Positions 16,780 through 24,910 of a DNA stretch of 53,743 nt are shown here, in pieces (the stretch's first letter is position 1; each line of letters starts with the position of its first letter). Both the position numbers and the translations under genes were made by a program. The stretch covers positions 1 to 53,743 of the forward strand of contig JAYKGU010000105.1 of NCBI GenBank assembly GCA_035285585.1, in the 5' to 3' direction. Below the pieces are notes generated by a model that saw only the letters and a list, made by a program, of their open reading frames with translations, was not told where the DNA came from and did no database searches. Source of the DNA: JAYKGU01 sp035285585. GTDB taxonomy: Bacteria > Cyanobacteriota > Cyanobacteriia > CAKZMO01.

Positions 16780-17766
16780 CTATCCGCCGATTTGCGACAT
16801 CGTGCGCCCATATGTGGAATCGGTACCCGAATCTCGCTGCTTAAAATTGACGTCGGGTTTAATGGCCAGGAGCTGTTGAACGGCCTGCCTCAAATCAGCG
16901 ATGGGAGCGCCTGTCCGCAGTGGTGTCTTCAGGTCGATCTGCCCTGATTCGTTGAGCAAGCAGGGACGGAGCCAACCGTCTGCCGAGAGCCGCATGCGGT
17001 TGCACCGATCGCAAAAGCACTCTGACATCTGGCTGATAAACCCCAGAGTACCTTTGGCTCCCGGAATTTGAAACACATCGGCAGGGCCGTTACCCCGCAC
17101 CTGGCCATCGGTGAGGCCCCAGCGATCGCGAATGCGCTGCCGCAGCTCCTCCGAGGGCACCCAACCCCGGTGGTCAAACAGGGCAGCGTTACCGATGGGC
17201 ATGAATTCAATAAAGCGAATGTGCCACGCCCGATCGATGCTGAGGGCCGCCAGGTCTAAGACTTCGTGGTCGTTGACGCCGGGAATGACCACCACGTTTA
17301 GCTTGAGGGGATCAAACCCAACCCGGTGAGCCGCCTGAATTCCGGCCCAAACTTGTGTCCAGCGCGATCGCCCCCGCTTGCCCACAATCTGGTCAAAGGT
17401 ATCGGCGTTGAGGGAATCCAGGCTGATATTAATGCGCCGCAGCCCCGCCTGGTAAAGGTCGTCCGCCAGATCCGCCAGCAGGAACGCATTGGTGGTAATT
17501 GACAGATCCTGGGTCTGGGGAAAGGCGGCGATCGCCCCCACAATTTCCACAATGTCTGGACGGAGCAGGGGTTCTCCCCCCGTGAGGCGAAAGCGGGTAA
17601 ACCCACAGGGAATGAAAACATCCTGAAGCAGCCGGATTAGCTCAGACTGGCTGAGAATTTCGGGGCGCTGCAGGTAGACCAGGTCGCTGCCTTCGGGCAT
17701 ACAATACTGGCACTGGAAGTTGCAGCGATCGATCAGGCTAATCCGCAGATAGTCCACTTGGTTCAT
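16780..17766 (-). CDS. moaA: GTP 3',8-cyclase MoaA (molybdopterin biosynthesis)
   Basis: 328 aa from ATG at 17766 (MNQVDYLRISLIDRCNFQC). A radical-SAM enzyme that starts molybdenum cofactor synthesis from GTP. The first 4Fe-4S cluster ligands are Cys15, Cys19 and Cys22 (CNFQCQYC), followed by RLTGGEPLLRPD (SAM binding). The C-terminal cluster uses CFCDRCNRMRLSADGWLRPC. An upstream in-frame extension to 17829 is unlike the family. Other moa genes are not in the window. It is divergent from cbiD. Confidence 0.95.
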   Translation of the reverse strand: MNQVDYLRISLIDRCNFQCQYCMPEGSDLVYLQRPEILSQSELIRLLQDVFIPCGFTRFRLTGGEPLLRPDIVEIVGAIAAFPQTQDLSITTNAFLLADLADDLYQAGLRRINISLDSLNADTFDQIVGKRGRSRWTQVWAGIQAAHRVGFDPLKLNVVVIPGVNDHEVLDLAALSIDRAWHIRFIEFMPIGNAALFDHRGWVPSEELRQRIRDRWGLTDGQVRGNGPADVFQIPGAKGTLGFISQMSECFCDRCNRMRLSADGWLRPCLLNESGQIDLKTPLRTGAPIADLRQAVQQLLAIKPDVNFKQRDSGTDSTYGRTMSQIGG

Positions 17767-17892
17767 GACAGTTGGGGCAGATGATGCAAAAGCGTCCGTT
17801 CCTATCAATCGTATCGAACGTCTGTGCACCCCATCTGTTCAGCGGTATGTCGTGAATCGAGAGAATCCCAATGGTAATCCAAGACGCGCCCA

Positions 17893-19026
17893 ATGACTGA
17901 AGCCCCCCGTGCCGGATATACCCTGCCCGTCTTTGCCTGTGCTGCGGCGATCGCCGCCCTGCAAAAGCTGCACCACCCCGAACAGGCCATCGAATCAGTG
18001 ACCGTGGATCTGGTAACCCCTCCCGGTCAAGGGGCGATCGCCGTTGAGCAGGTAGCCCGTCTAGATAACGGTTCAGCCCTGGCCATTACCCGCAGCGATC
18101 CGGGGGATAACCTGGACATCACCCGCCACACCCCCATCTGGGCCTGGGTGCGCACCGGCATAGCCGAGGGGGACGCCCTCGTTATTCGCGGTGGCGACGG
18201 CATTGGCCGCCATGCTGACGAGCGGCCCGCTATCTATACCTATGCTCGCCGCCTGCTGGAGGTCAACCTGGCTCCCTGGTTAACGGCTGGACAGACGATT
18301 GAGGTGACCTTCATTCTGCCGGAGGGGCGATCGCTGGCTGAGCGGACTTCCAACGCCGCCTTTGGGGTCGTTGAAGGGCTGGCGCTTTTGGGCACCTCTG
18401 GCATCGCCCAACCCCTGAGCGCCCCTGAGCAACTGGCGATCTTTCAAGACACGCTGCGCCGCCAGTCGGGGGCAGACTGTCTGGTATTTTGCATCGGCGA
18501 GAATGGGCTGCACCTCGCCCGTCAGCAGGGCATCCCCCCCGAGCGGCTGATTAAAACCGCCAACTGGCTGGGATCAATGCTGGTGGAGGCTGCTGGGGCT
18601 GGGGTCACTGCTATTTTGCTGTTTGGCTATCACGGTAAGCTGCTCAAGCTGGCGGGCGGCATCTTCCACACCCACCATTACGTGGCCGATGGGCGGCGGG
18701 AAATTCTGACGGCCCACTGTGCCCAGGCAGGACTACCCACCGCTGATGTGCAGCAGATTTTTGCCTGCCCAACGGCGGAGGCGGCCCTGCAGCATCTGCG
18801 CCAGTTGGATGAAGCCAGTGAGGGAGTGAATTGGGTTGGGCAAATCTACGGAGCGATCGCCCAACACATTGACGAACGCTCTCAGGACTATATCTATACC
18901 CACACCCAGCAGCGGGTTACCGTGGGGTCGGTTTTATTTGATCGCGATCGCCAGATTATCGTGGCCAGCGAAACGGGCAGAACACTGCTGGCACAAGTTT
19001 GCTACACTGATTTGAACACGCATTAA
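17893..19026 (+). CDS. cbiD: Cobalt-precorrin-5B (C1)-methyltransferase CbiD
   Basis: 377 aa. CbiD methylates C1 of cobalt-precorrin-5B in the anaerobic cobalamin route. Family features are RAGYTLPVFACAAAIAALQ (the GYTTG-like start is changed to GYTLP), the motif GGDGIGRHADERPAIY, LAERTSNAAFGVVEGLALLGTS split around a Gly-rich turn, and FGYHGKLLKLAGGIFHTHH near the C terminus. It is followed by guaA 89 bp later on the same strand, an order I recall from other cyanobacteria. Confidence 0.9.
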   Translation: MTEAPRAGYTLPVFACAAAIAALQKLHHPEQAIESVTVDLVTPPGQGAIAVEQVARLDNGSALAITRSDPGDNLDITRHTPIWAWVRTGIAEGDALVIRGGDGIGRHADERPAIYTYARRLLEVNLAPWLTAGQTIEVTFILPEGRSLAERTSNAAFGVVEGLALLGTSGIAQPLSAPEQLAIFQDTLRRQSGADCLVFCIGENGLHLARQQGIPPERLIKTANWLGSMLVEAAGAGVTAILLFGYHGKLLKLAGGIFHTHHYVADGRREILTAHCAQAGLPTADVQQIFACPTAEAALQHLRQLDEASEGVNWVGQIYGAIAQHIDERSQDYIYTHTQQRVTVGSVLFDRDRQIIVASETGRTLLAQVCYTDLNTH

Positions 19027-19049
19027 TTGTTGATACTAAACTTAACATT

Positions 19050-19090
19050 AGAATTCGTCTAATATATTTAGTCTAACCATTTGTCTAACC
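19050..19090 (+). promoter_or_regulatory. GTCTAA direct repeats ahead of guaA
   Basis: GTCTAA begins at 19057, 19071 and 19083; the last two share GTCTAACC. The first copy is also part of an inverted repeat, ATTAGA-ATTCG-TCTAAT. The array lies 26 bp before the GTG start of guaA. It could be an operator or a leader structure; no regulator is suggested by the sequence. Confidence 0.3.
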
Positions 19091-19115
19091 GCAGGCTTGA
19101 TGCAGGATTAGTCCG

Positions 19116-20723
19116 GTGACTCTACAGGTTGACCAATCGCCATCTACCGCCAACGTTCAGGATCCAAATCGCCAGATGATTGTGATCCTCGATTTTGGCT
19201 CCCAGTATTCCGAGCTAATTGCTCGCCGCATTCGTGAAACCCAGGTCTACTCTGAGGTGCTTTCGTTTCGCACCTCCATGGAACAGCTCCAGGCATTAAG
19301 TCCACGGGGCATTATCCTCTCGGGTGGGCCTAACTCCGTCTACGATGCCGGTGCTCCCCACTGCGACCCGGCCATCTGGGATCTGGGCATCCCTATTCTG
19401 GGCGTCTGTTACGGTATGCAGCTGATGGTGCAGCAGCTTGGCGGCGAGGTGAGGCGGGCCGAGCGCGGCGAATATGGCAAGGCCGCCCTCTATATTGATG
19501 ACCCCACCGATCTGCTCACCAATGTAGAAGACGGCACCACCATGTGGATGAGCCACGGCGATTCGGTGACTCACCTGCCCGATGGGTTTGAGCTGCTGGC
19601 CCACACCGACAATACGCCCTGCGCGGCGATCGCCCATCACGACCGCAGGCTCTACGGCGTACAGTTCCACCCCGAAGTGGTGCATTCCATCGGTGGCCTT
19701 GCCCTGATTCGCAACTTTGTCTACCACGTCTGTAACTGCGAGCCGACCTGGACCACTGAAGCGTTTGTCGAAGAGGCCATCCGCGAAGTGCGGGCCAAGG
19801 TGGGCGAGAAGCGGGTGCTGCTGGCCCTGTCGGGAGGGGTCGATTCCTCTACCCTGGCGTTTCTACTCCACCGGGCCATTGGTAATCAGCTTACCTGCGT
19901 CTTTATTGACCAGGGCTTCATGCGCAAAAAGGAACCTGAGCGGCTGGTGAAGCTCTTTGAAGAGCAGTTCCATATCCCGGTAGAGTATGTAAATGCGCGC
20001 GATCGCTTCCTTGAGCAAATCGAAGGCATTACTGACCCCGAAGTGAAGCGTAAGCGCATCGGTCATGAGTTTATCCGCGTCTTCGAAGAAGAGTCTAAGC
20101 GCCTCGGCCCCTTCGACTACCTCGCCCAGGGGACGCTTTATCCCGACGTCATTGAATCCGCCGATACCAATGTCGACCCCCAAACCGGGGAGCGGGTCGC
20201 TGTGAAAATTAAGAGCCACCACAATGTGGGTGGCTTGCCCAAAGATCTGCGGTTCAAGCTGGTGGAACCCCTCCGCAAGCTGTTCAAGGATGAAGTCCGC
20301 AAGGTGGGGCGCTCCATTGGTCTGCCTGAAGAAATCGTGCGGCGGCACCCATTCCCTGGCCCTGGTCTGGCCATCCGCATTCTAGGAGAAGTGACCGCTG
20401 AAAAGCTAGAAATCCTCAGGGATGCCGATTACATCGTGCGCCAGGAGATCAACCGCCAGGGCATGTACCACGATTTCTGGCAGGCATTTGCGGTGCTATT
20501 GCCCATCCGTAGCGTCGGTGTCATGGGCGACCAGCGCACCTACGCTTACCCGGTTGTGCTGCGGTTCGTTTCTAGCGAGGATGGGATGACCGCCGATTGG
20601 TCGCGGGTTCCCTACGATTTGCTGGAAACTATCTCCACCCGCATCGTGAATGAAGTGCCGGGTGTTAATCGGGTGGTTTATGACGTGACATCTAAGCCCC
20701 CTGGCACGATTGAGTGGGAATAA
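19116..20723 (+). CDS. guaA: GMP synthase (glutamine-hydrolysing)
   Basis: 535 aa. Converts XMP to GMP with ATP and glutamine-derived ammonia. The class I amidotransferase domain (residues ~20-215) has Cys98 in GVCYGMQ and the YGVQFHPEVVHS His/Glu pair. The ATP-pyrophosphatase P-loop is LALSGGVDSSTLA, and the dimerisation domain includes RRHPFPGPGLAIRILG and ends KPPGTIEWE as in other GuaA proteins. The start is a GTG; the first ~20 residues are a non-conserved lead before IVILDFGSQYS, so a slightly later start cannot be excluded. Confidence 0.97.
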   Translation: MTLQVDQSPSTANVQDPNRQMIVILDFGSQYSELIARRIRETQVYSEVLSFRTSMEQLQALSPRGIILSGGPNSVYDAGAPHCDPAIWDLGIPILGVCYGMQLMVQQLGGEVRRAERGEYGKAALYIDDPTDLLTNVEDGTTMWMSHGDSVTHLPDGFELLAHTDNTPCAAIAHHDRRLYGVQFHPEVVHSIGGLALIRNFVYHVCNCEPTWTTEAFVEEAIREVRAKVGEKRVLLALSGGVDSSTLAFLLHRAIGNQLTCVFIDQGFMRKKEPERLVKLFEEQFHIPVEYVNARDRFLEQIEGITDPEVKRKRIGHEFIRVFEEESKRLGPFDYLAQGTLYPDVIESADTNVDPQTGERVAVKIKSHHNVGGLPKDLRFKLVEPLRKLFKDEVRKVGRSIGLPEEIVRRHPFPGPGLAIRILGEVTAEKLEILRDADYIVRQEINRQGMYHDFWQAFAVLLPIRSVGVMGDQRTYAYPVVLRFVSSEDGMTADWSRVPYDLLETISTRIVNEVPGVNRVVYDVTSKPPGTIEWE

Positions 20724-20744
20724 CGGACGCAAGCCTGAACCAAG

Positions 20745-20806
20745 TTTTTCACACCTGTGGAAAACTTGCCTTAACTTGTGGAAAAAGGCCCCTGACCTGT
20801 GGAAAA
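20745..20806 (+). repeat. Three TGTGGAAAA boxes at exact 21-bp spacing (DnaA-box-like)
   Basis: TGTGGAAAA occurs at 20756-20764, 20777-20785 and 20798-20806, the same orientation each time. Its complement TTTTCCACA is the DnaA-box form reported for cyanobacteria. An inverted near-copy, TTTTTCACA, is at 20745-20753 and pairs with the first box to make a hairpin (CAAGTTTTTCAC/GTGGAAAACTTG). The array occupies the 105-bp gap between the convergent guaA and the next gene, so it could also act as a terminator. Confidence 0.6.
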
Positions 20807-20828
20807 CTTGGGTCTCAGGATCTTTTAC

Positions 20829-21911
20829 CTATTTCACCCTGAGATTGTTGCCAAAGTTGTCGTAGCCTACGACTATACCATTTTGCAGGTCAATAGTGCT
20901 GTCCCCGTAGTGGAGAACTTCCCGGCAGAGAGAATCATCCCGATGGATCTGGGTGGGCGTGTCCTGCACGCGGAAGACCTCAGCCCGTTGGGAGCCAAGC
21001 TGCCAGAACCGGGGTAAAGATTCGCCGGGTGAGCCAGCAAAGAGCGGAGTCATGGTAACTTTTAGGCGACCGTCAAAATCGCTGTAGGCGGTAACCACAC
21101 CATGGTTTAGCTCAATTAGGTTGTCGCCGTAATGCAGCAACTCGGTGTCGAGGGAATTAAAGCTGCTCACCCGCGTGGGCGTGCCCTGGATGCGAAAAAC
21201 TTCGTCTCGGCTCGAACCCAGCGTCCAATCGGTGGTGGATTGAGGGGAGGGAGGAGCTGTGACCGACGCCTTCAGGTTGTTGTCGAAGTTGTCGTAGCTC
21301 GCCACTATTCCATGTTTCAGCTCCACCTGGCTATTGCCGTAGTAGAACACTTCTTCGCAGCGAGAATCTAGCCGAATCACGCGGGAGGGTGTGCCCTGCA
21401 CCGCGATAAGCAGTTCGCGAGTTGAGCCAATGCTCCAAGAGGGCATGACGTCTTCAGAAGATTGGGCCGGACGGGTTGTGACATTTGTTTGCGCGTACTG
21501 GAGATTACGCTCGTATTCCCCCACTTTTTGCTGGGCCAAGTCGTACTGGCTGCTTGTTTCAGGAACGGCTTTCAGCAGGTGGATTGCTTCCTGCCACATT
21601 TGGGTGACGGCTACCCATTCTTCCCGGTAGGTAGCGGATTGGGTTAGCTCAGCGGCACTCATCGCCTTATTGATGGCCTGTCGAAACGACTCAGTCGAGG
21701 GGGACTTGGGCGCTGTTTCTGTAGGTGGAGTCGGCCAGGGAAAGCGGCTCAGGCGCTGGGAAAACTGCCCAGGAAAGTAAACGGCGATCGCTGCGGCTAG
21801 CCCAACCATGCCCAACATCAAGATGCCTGGCCCTGCCAGACTCTCATTGCGGGAGGCTGTACGGCGGCGATTGGAGGGGCTGGTCAATCGGCGCGGTGAG
21901 TCGTCGCTCAT
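20829..21911 (-). CDS. Membrane-anchored protein with three tandem BamE-like repeats
   Basis: 360 aa from ATG at 21911. A basic N terminus precedes one transmembrane helix (GILMLGMVGLAAAIAVYF), then a helical region of about 90 aa. Three repeats of ~70-80 aa follow: W(S/T/Q)LGS(S/T)R-E-(V/L)-RVQGTPT-(R/Q)V...EV-(F/L)-HYG(N/D)S-(V/I)-L-(H/N)G-V..YDNF-NNLKV. The motif 'Gs.r.eV...qGTPt' then 'YG.s.v.l..G.V' resembles the SmpA/BamE fold, which is an inference. Function is unknown; the repeats should lie outside the cytoplasm. Convergent with guaA. Confidence 0.7.
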   Translation of the reverse strand: MSDDSPRRLTSPSNRRRTASRNESLAGPGILMLGMVGLAAAIAVYFPGQFSQRLSRFPWPTPPTETAPKSPSTESFRQAINKAMSAAELTQSATYREEWVAVTQMWQEAIHLLKAVPETSSQYDLAQQKVGEYERNLQYAQTNVTTRPAQSSEDVMPSWSIGSTRELLIAVQGTPSRVIRLDSRCEEVFYYGNSQVELKHGIVASYDNFDNNLKASVTAPPSPQSTTDWTLGSSRDEVFRIQGTPTRVSSFNSLDTELLHYGDNLIELNHGVVTAYSDFDGRLKVTMTPLFAGSPGESLPRFWQLGSQRAEVFRVQDTPTQIHRDDSLCREVLHYGDSTIDLQNGIVVGYDNFGNNLRVK

Positions 21912-22722
21912 ATCGGGTCTGGGTGAGTTTTCCATAGGCTGCTGGCTACGATTGGTGAACAGCTAGCCCTCGTTGCGGGCTGTCAATAGTTAGGTTTGAT
22001 AAGTTTGTTTGGGGACCTATTTTTTTTGGAGACTTAAATTGCACGGTTAATGGCCACGCTGGATGCGCTCTCTATTAAGATTAGGAAAAACGCTGCGCAA
22101 CTGCGAATAACTCACGCCCTACTTTGCAGTAGCTTTGCAGTTTTCGAAGACCCAGCCAGGGGTATAGATTCCAAAAACCTCCACAGGTTTCCAAGTTAGC
22201 AGTAAGGTTACCCCCTCAAGACCGCACAGTAAGGCGCGACGCACCCCACTGTAGGGTTAATTTTGTGCCACTTTGGGCAGAAACCTGGCCGCAAGTAACA
22301 AAGTATGAAGAAGTACGTAGCAGGTTCGTTGATTTCCCGACACCTTCGTAGATATGAGTTAGATTATCCGAAAGAGTGAGGTATTAGCTACACTAATACC
22401 CTGATGGCGTCTCGTGGGTTCGCCCAACTGCCCTTGAGATTGGTACGTATCCGTACAGCTAGACACGGGAGCACCTGATAGCGGGCCTGCAAATGCTGTG
22501 TGCGATCGCTCAGGAATACTTATCCAGTGCTGGGAACTGGCACATCAGCGGGCGGCTGGCACATTGATCGAGCTAATTTGGGCGAAGCTCCACGGGTAGT
22601 CGAAGGCATCCGGGGGTGCCGCATCAGTATGTCATGAGTCGGTTAACTGAATAAACCCTGGGGCCGAAATCCTCACACTCTTTTTTCAATCTGTTTCCCC
22701 TGATAGCACTTGGTAACTCTCG
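21912..22722. other. Long intergenic region upstream of ctpA
   Basis: About 810 bases between divergent genes. No open frame is convincing on either strand. It contains an 8-bp perfect inverted repeat GGTATTAG-ctaca-CTAATACC at 22380-22400 and a GTA-N8-TAC match at 22443-22456. The stretch is long enough to hold a long ctpA leader or an unannotated small RNA. Confidence 0.5.
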
Positions 22723-24048
22723 ATGACAAAGTTTTACAACCTGTCTCAGCTTCTTCGTCAACTGATGGTCGGCACGACGATCGCCGCCACAAGCACTGCC
22801 TTGTCGATAACCCTGCCTGTCTTCAGCCCATCTGGCGAAGCGGCCCTGCAAAACAGTCCCAAAATGGTTCTTGATGAAGCTTGGCAGATTGTCAATCGAG
22901 AGTACGTAGACGGTAGCTTTAACCAGACCGACTGGCAAGAGGTGCGGCGGGAACTGCTGGAAAACGAGTATCCCAGTAACGAGGCCGCCTATGAAGCCTT
23001 AAGGGATGCGCTCAAGCAGTTGGACGACCCCTACACCCGGTTTCTGGATCCCGAACAGTATGAAGAGCTTTCAAACCAGACCTCTGGCGAATTTTCCGGC
23101 ATTGGTTTGCGGCTTCAAATCGACGAAGAAACTGGCGTCCTTACGATTGTGGAACCCCTGGAAAATTCTCCAGCGACAGCAGCAGGGCTACAGGCGGGCG
23201 ATCGCATCCTCGAAATTGAAGGCCAGTCAACCGTTGGCATGACCGTGCAGGATGCCTCCCAACTGATTCGGGGGGAAGCTGGCACTGAAGTGATGCTCAG
23301 AGTCGACCGCGACGACCAGGGCGAATTCGAGGTGGCCGTGATGCGGGCCAGACTGGAGGTGCCCACCGTAGCCCATGCCCTCCGCGAAGAAGGGGATCTG
23401 AAAATTGGATACATCCGCCTGAGCGAGTTTAGTGCCCATGCTGCCGAGCAAATGCAGGTAGCCATCCGGGAGCTGGTCGAGCAAGATGTCGATGCCTTTG
23501 TGCTTGACCTGCGGGGCAATCCGGGGGGGCTGCTGCAGTCCAGCATTGATATTTCTCGGATGTGGCTCGATAGTGGGGCGATCGTACAAACTATCAACCG
23601 CCAGGGAGATAGCGAGCAAGTTTTTGCCGACCATACGTCCCTCACCGATCGCCCCCTGGCCGTGCTGGTGGATAATAACTCAGCTAGCTCCAGCGAAATC
23701 CTAACAGGGGCGCTCCTGGATAACAGGCGGGCTACGGTTGTGGGCACCCAAACCTTCGGTAAAGCCCTGGTGCAGCGGGTCCATGGGCTATCGGACGGGT
23801 CTGGGCTGGCGGTGACGGTGGCTCACTATTACACCCCTGACGGCACCGACATTAGCCACCGGGGCATCACGCCAGACATTGAACTTGAACTGACCCGCCA
23901 TGAGCAGCAGCAGCTCAGTGCGAATCCCAACCTGCGGGGGACATTTGTAGATCCCCATTATCGGGAAGCCCTCACGGCCCTACAGCCCGAGATTCTGGCC
24001 CACCGCCGACACCGTTCCCTTTTCCAGTCGCTGGGAGTTGCGGAGTAA
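22723..24048 (+). CDS. ctpA: Carboxyl-terminal processing protease (S41 family)
   Basis: 441 aa. The family member CtpA cleaves the C-terminal extension of PSII protein D1 in the lumen; cyanobacteria also have CtpB and CtpC, so the exact paralogue is not certain. An export signal is plausible at residues 9-40 (hydrophobic, ending GEAALQ). A PDZ domain spans about 125-205 (SGIGLRLQ, AAGLQAGDRILEIEG). The catalytic pair is Ser322 in NNSASSSEI and Lys347 in FGKALVQ, 25 residues apart as in the characterised algal enzyme. It faces psb28, another PSII biogenesis gene. Confidence 0.9.
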   Translation: MTKFYNLSQLLRQLMVGTTIAATSTALSITLPVFSPSGEAALQNSPKMVLDEAWQIVNREYVDGSFNQTDWQEVRRELLENEYPSNEAAYEALRDALKQLDDPYTRFLDPEQYEELSNQTSGEFSGIGLRLQIDEETGVLTIVEPLENSPATAAGLQAGDRILEIEGQSTVGMTVQDASQLIRGEAGTEVMLRVDRDDQGEFEVAVMRARLEVPTVAHALREEGDLKIGYIRLSEFSAHAAEQMQVAIRELVEQDVDAFVLDLRGNPGGLLQSSIDISRMWLDSGAIVQTINRQGDSEQVFADHTSLTDRPLAVLVDNNSASSSEILTGALLDNRRATVVGTQTFGKALVQRVHGLSDGSGLAVTVAHYYTPDGTDISHRGITPDIELELTRHEQQQLSANPNLRGTFVDPHYREALTALQPEILAHRRHRSLFQSLGVAE

Positions 24049-24113
24049 GGTTAACCCGAAAACCCTGTTCAGAGGCTTTCGGCAATTCTCTTGCGTCCCT
24101 TAAGTGAGTAGCC

Positions 24114-24176
24114 ATAAATAAATGAAGCTATGATGGGTGCCCCCCGCCGGGGGCGTAACCCACCCGCTTTATTTAT
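24114..24176. terminator. Large stem-loop between convergent ctpA and psb28
   Basis: Outer arms ATAAATAAA (24114-24122) and TTTATTTAT (24168-24176), with inner perfect arms GCCCCC (24139-24144) and GGGGGC (24149-24154) and flanking GGGT/ACCC pairing. It is a likely bidirectional transcription stop for ctpA, with the T-rich end on the plus strand. Confidence 0.55.
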
Positions 24177-24188
24177 ACCCAGACAATC

Positions 24189-24414
24189 AAGTAATTTCTT
24201 GAAATGAAACTACCAGCCCAAGGTGCGTAACGCTTCGCTGCAGGAGATTTGGGAAAATGATCCCACCAGACGACGCAGGGGCAAATGGCCATTTGCCCCT
24301 ACCAACCGTTTAACCGAAGGTAATTTTTTTCCTGGAAATCTCCTTAGCGATCGCCATGCCTTCGGGCTATCCGGCACCTTACGGGCGGTATGGTCTTTCC
24401 CGGAAATCTCCTTA
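24189..24414 (-). repeat. Family-2 repeat interrupted by a nested insertion
   Basis: The outer element matches the complement of 15410-15507: AAGTAATTTCTTGAAATG, ACCAGCCC, GGTGCGTAACGCTTCGCT, then after an insertion CGGCACCTTACGGGCGGTAT and CCCGGAAATCTCCTTA. The insertion (about 24240-24370) has its own AGGAGATTT and GGAAATCTCCTTA ends and a perfect 24-bp palindrome at 24277-24300 (arms AGGGGCAAATGG and its complement). The terminal TTA at 24412-24414 is the complement of the psb28 stop codon. Confidence 0.7.
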
Positions 24415-24747
24415 AGACTTAGTAAACCCAAGCCCATGCTCGTTGGCATAGCGCTCCATAAACCGCATGAAGCGATCCCAGTCTTCCACACTCTTGATGG
24501 CATAGGTGGCTTCGATGGCCTCAGGCTTGCCATTGACAAACTTGGCGTTGACGTCGCGGGTAACCAACTCTCCCTCTTCGTCAACCATATACATGCCGGT
24601 AATGTCTTCCAGGCTCTCCTCGCTCAAGGCTTTGGGGTTTTGGAAGTAGAAGGTTGCTGTACCGTTGGTGCCGTCTTTGGACCGGGTCAGGCGTACATCG
24701 GGGATAGTTTCTTCGGAATTGCCTCTAGAAAACTGAATCTCAGCCAT
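24412..24747 (-). CDS. psb28: Photosystem II assembly protein Psb28
   Basis: 111 aa. Psb28 binds PSII assembly intermediates (RC47) at the cytoplasmic side and protects them during biogenesis and repair. The whole protein matches the family: MAEIQFSRGNSEETIPDVRL, TATFYFQNPKAL, ITGMYMVDEEGEL, VNAKFVNGKPEAIEA and DWDRFMRFMERYA. The stop codon TAA coincides with the end of the family-2 repeat, so the DNA after the gene is mobile-element derived. Convergent with ctpA. Confidence 0.95.
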   Translation of the reverse strand: MAEIQFSRGNSEETIPDVRLTRSKDGTNGTATFYFQNPKALSEESLEDITGMYMVDEEGELVTRDVNAKFVNGKPEAIEATYAIKSVEDWDRFMRFMERYANEHGLGFTKS

Positions 24748-24826
24748 AAATTTTCGCGATTGCTAACAACTTATCCCTTCATCATCTCACGTCGCTGAGG
24801 GATCAAGCAGTGAATCTAAGGTCGGC

Positions 24827-24910
24827 TGGTCAGCACAATTAAATTCAGGTTAGAAGACCGGGGGAGCGCCCCACCGGTTTTCTAACCTTCGTTTTTCAAT
24901 GCAGTTCTAC
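24827..24910 (-). repeat. Family-1 MITE-like repeat fused to the end of a coding region
   Basis: GGTCAGCACAATTAAATTCA at the left and TTCAATGCAGTTCTAC at the right, with arms TTAGAAGACCGG and CCGGTTTTCTAA. The outermost TAAGTAG/CTACTTA termini are degraded. Bases 24882-24910 are also the last codons of the SLH protein gene, which reads into the repeat on the minus strand. Confidence 0.8.

Noticed and set aside
20745..20806. Chromosomal replication origin
   Set aside because: Only three to four boxes, no AT-rich unwinding region and no dnaA or dnaN nearby; reported as a phased array instead.
22443..22456. GTA-N8-TAC match (NtcA-type site) upstream of ctpA
   Set aside because: No TAN3T -10 box at the right distance, and about a dozen such matches are expected by chance in a window of this size.
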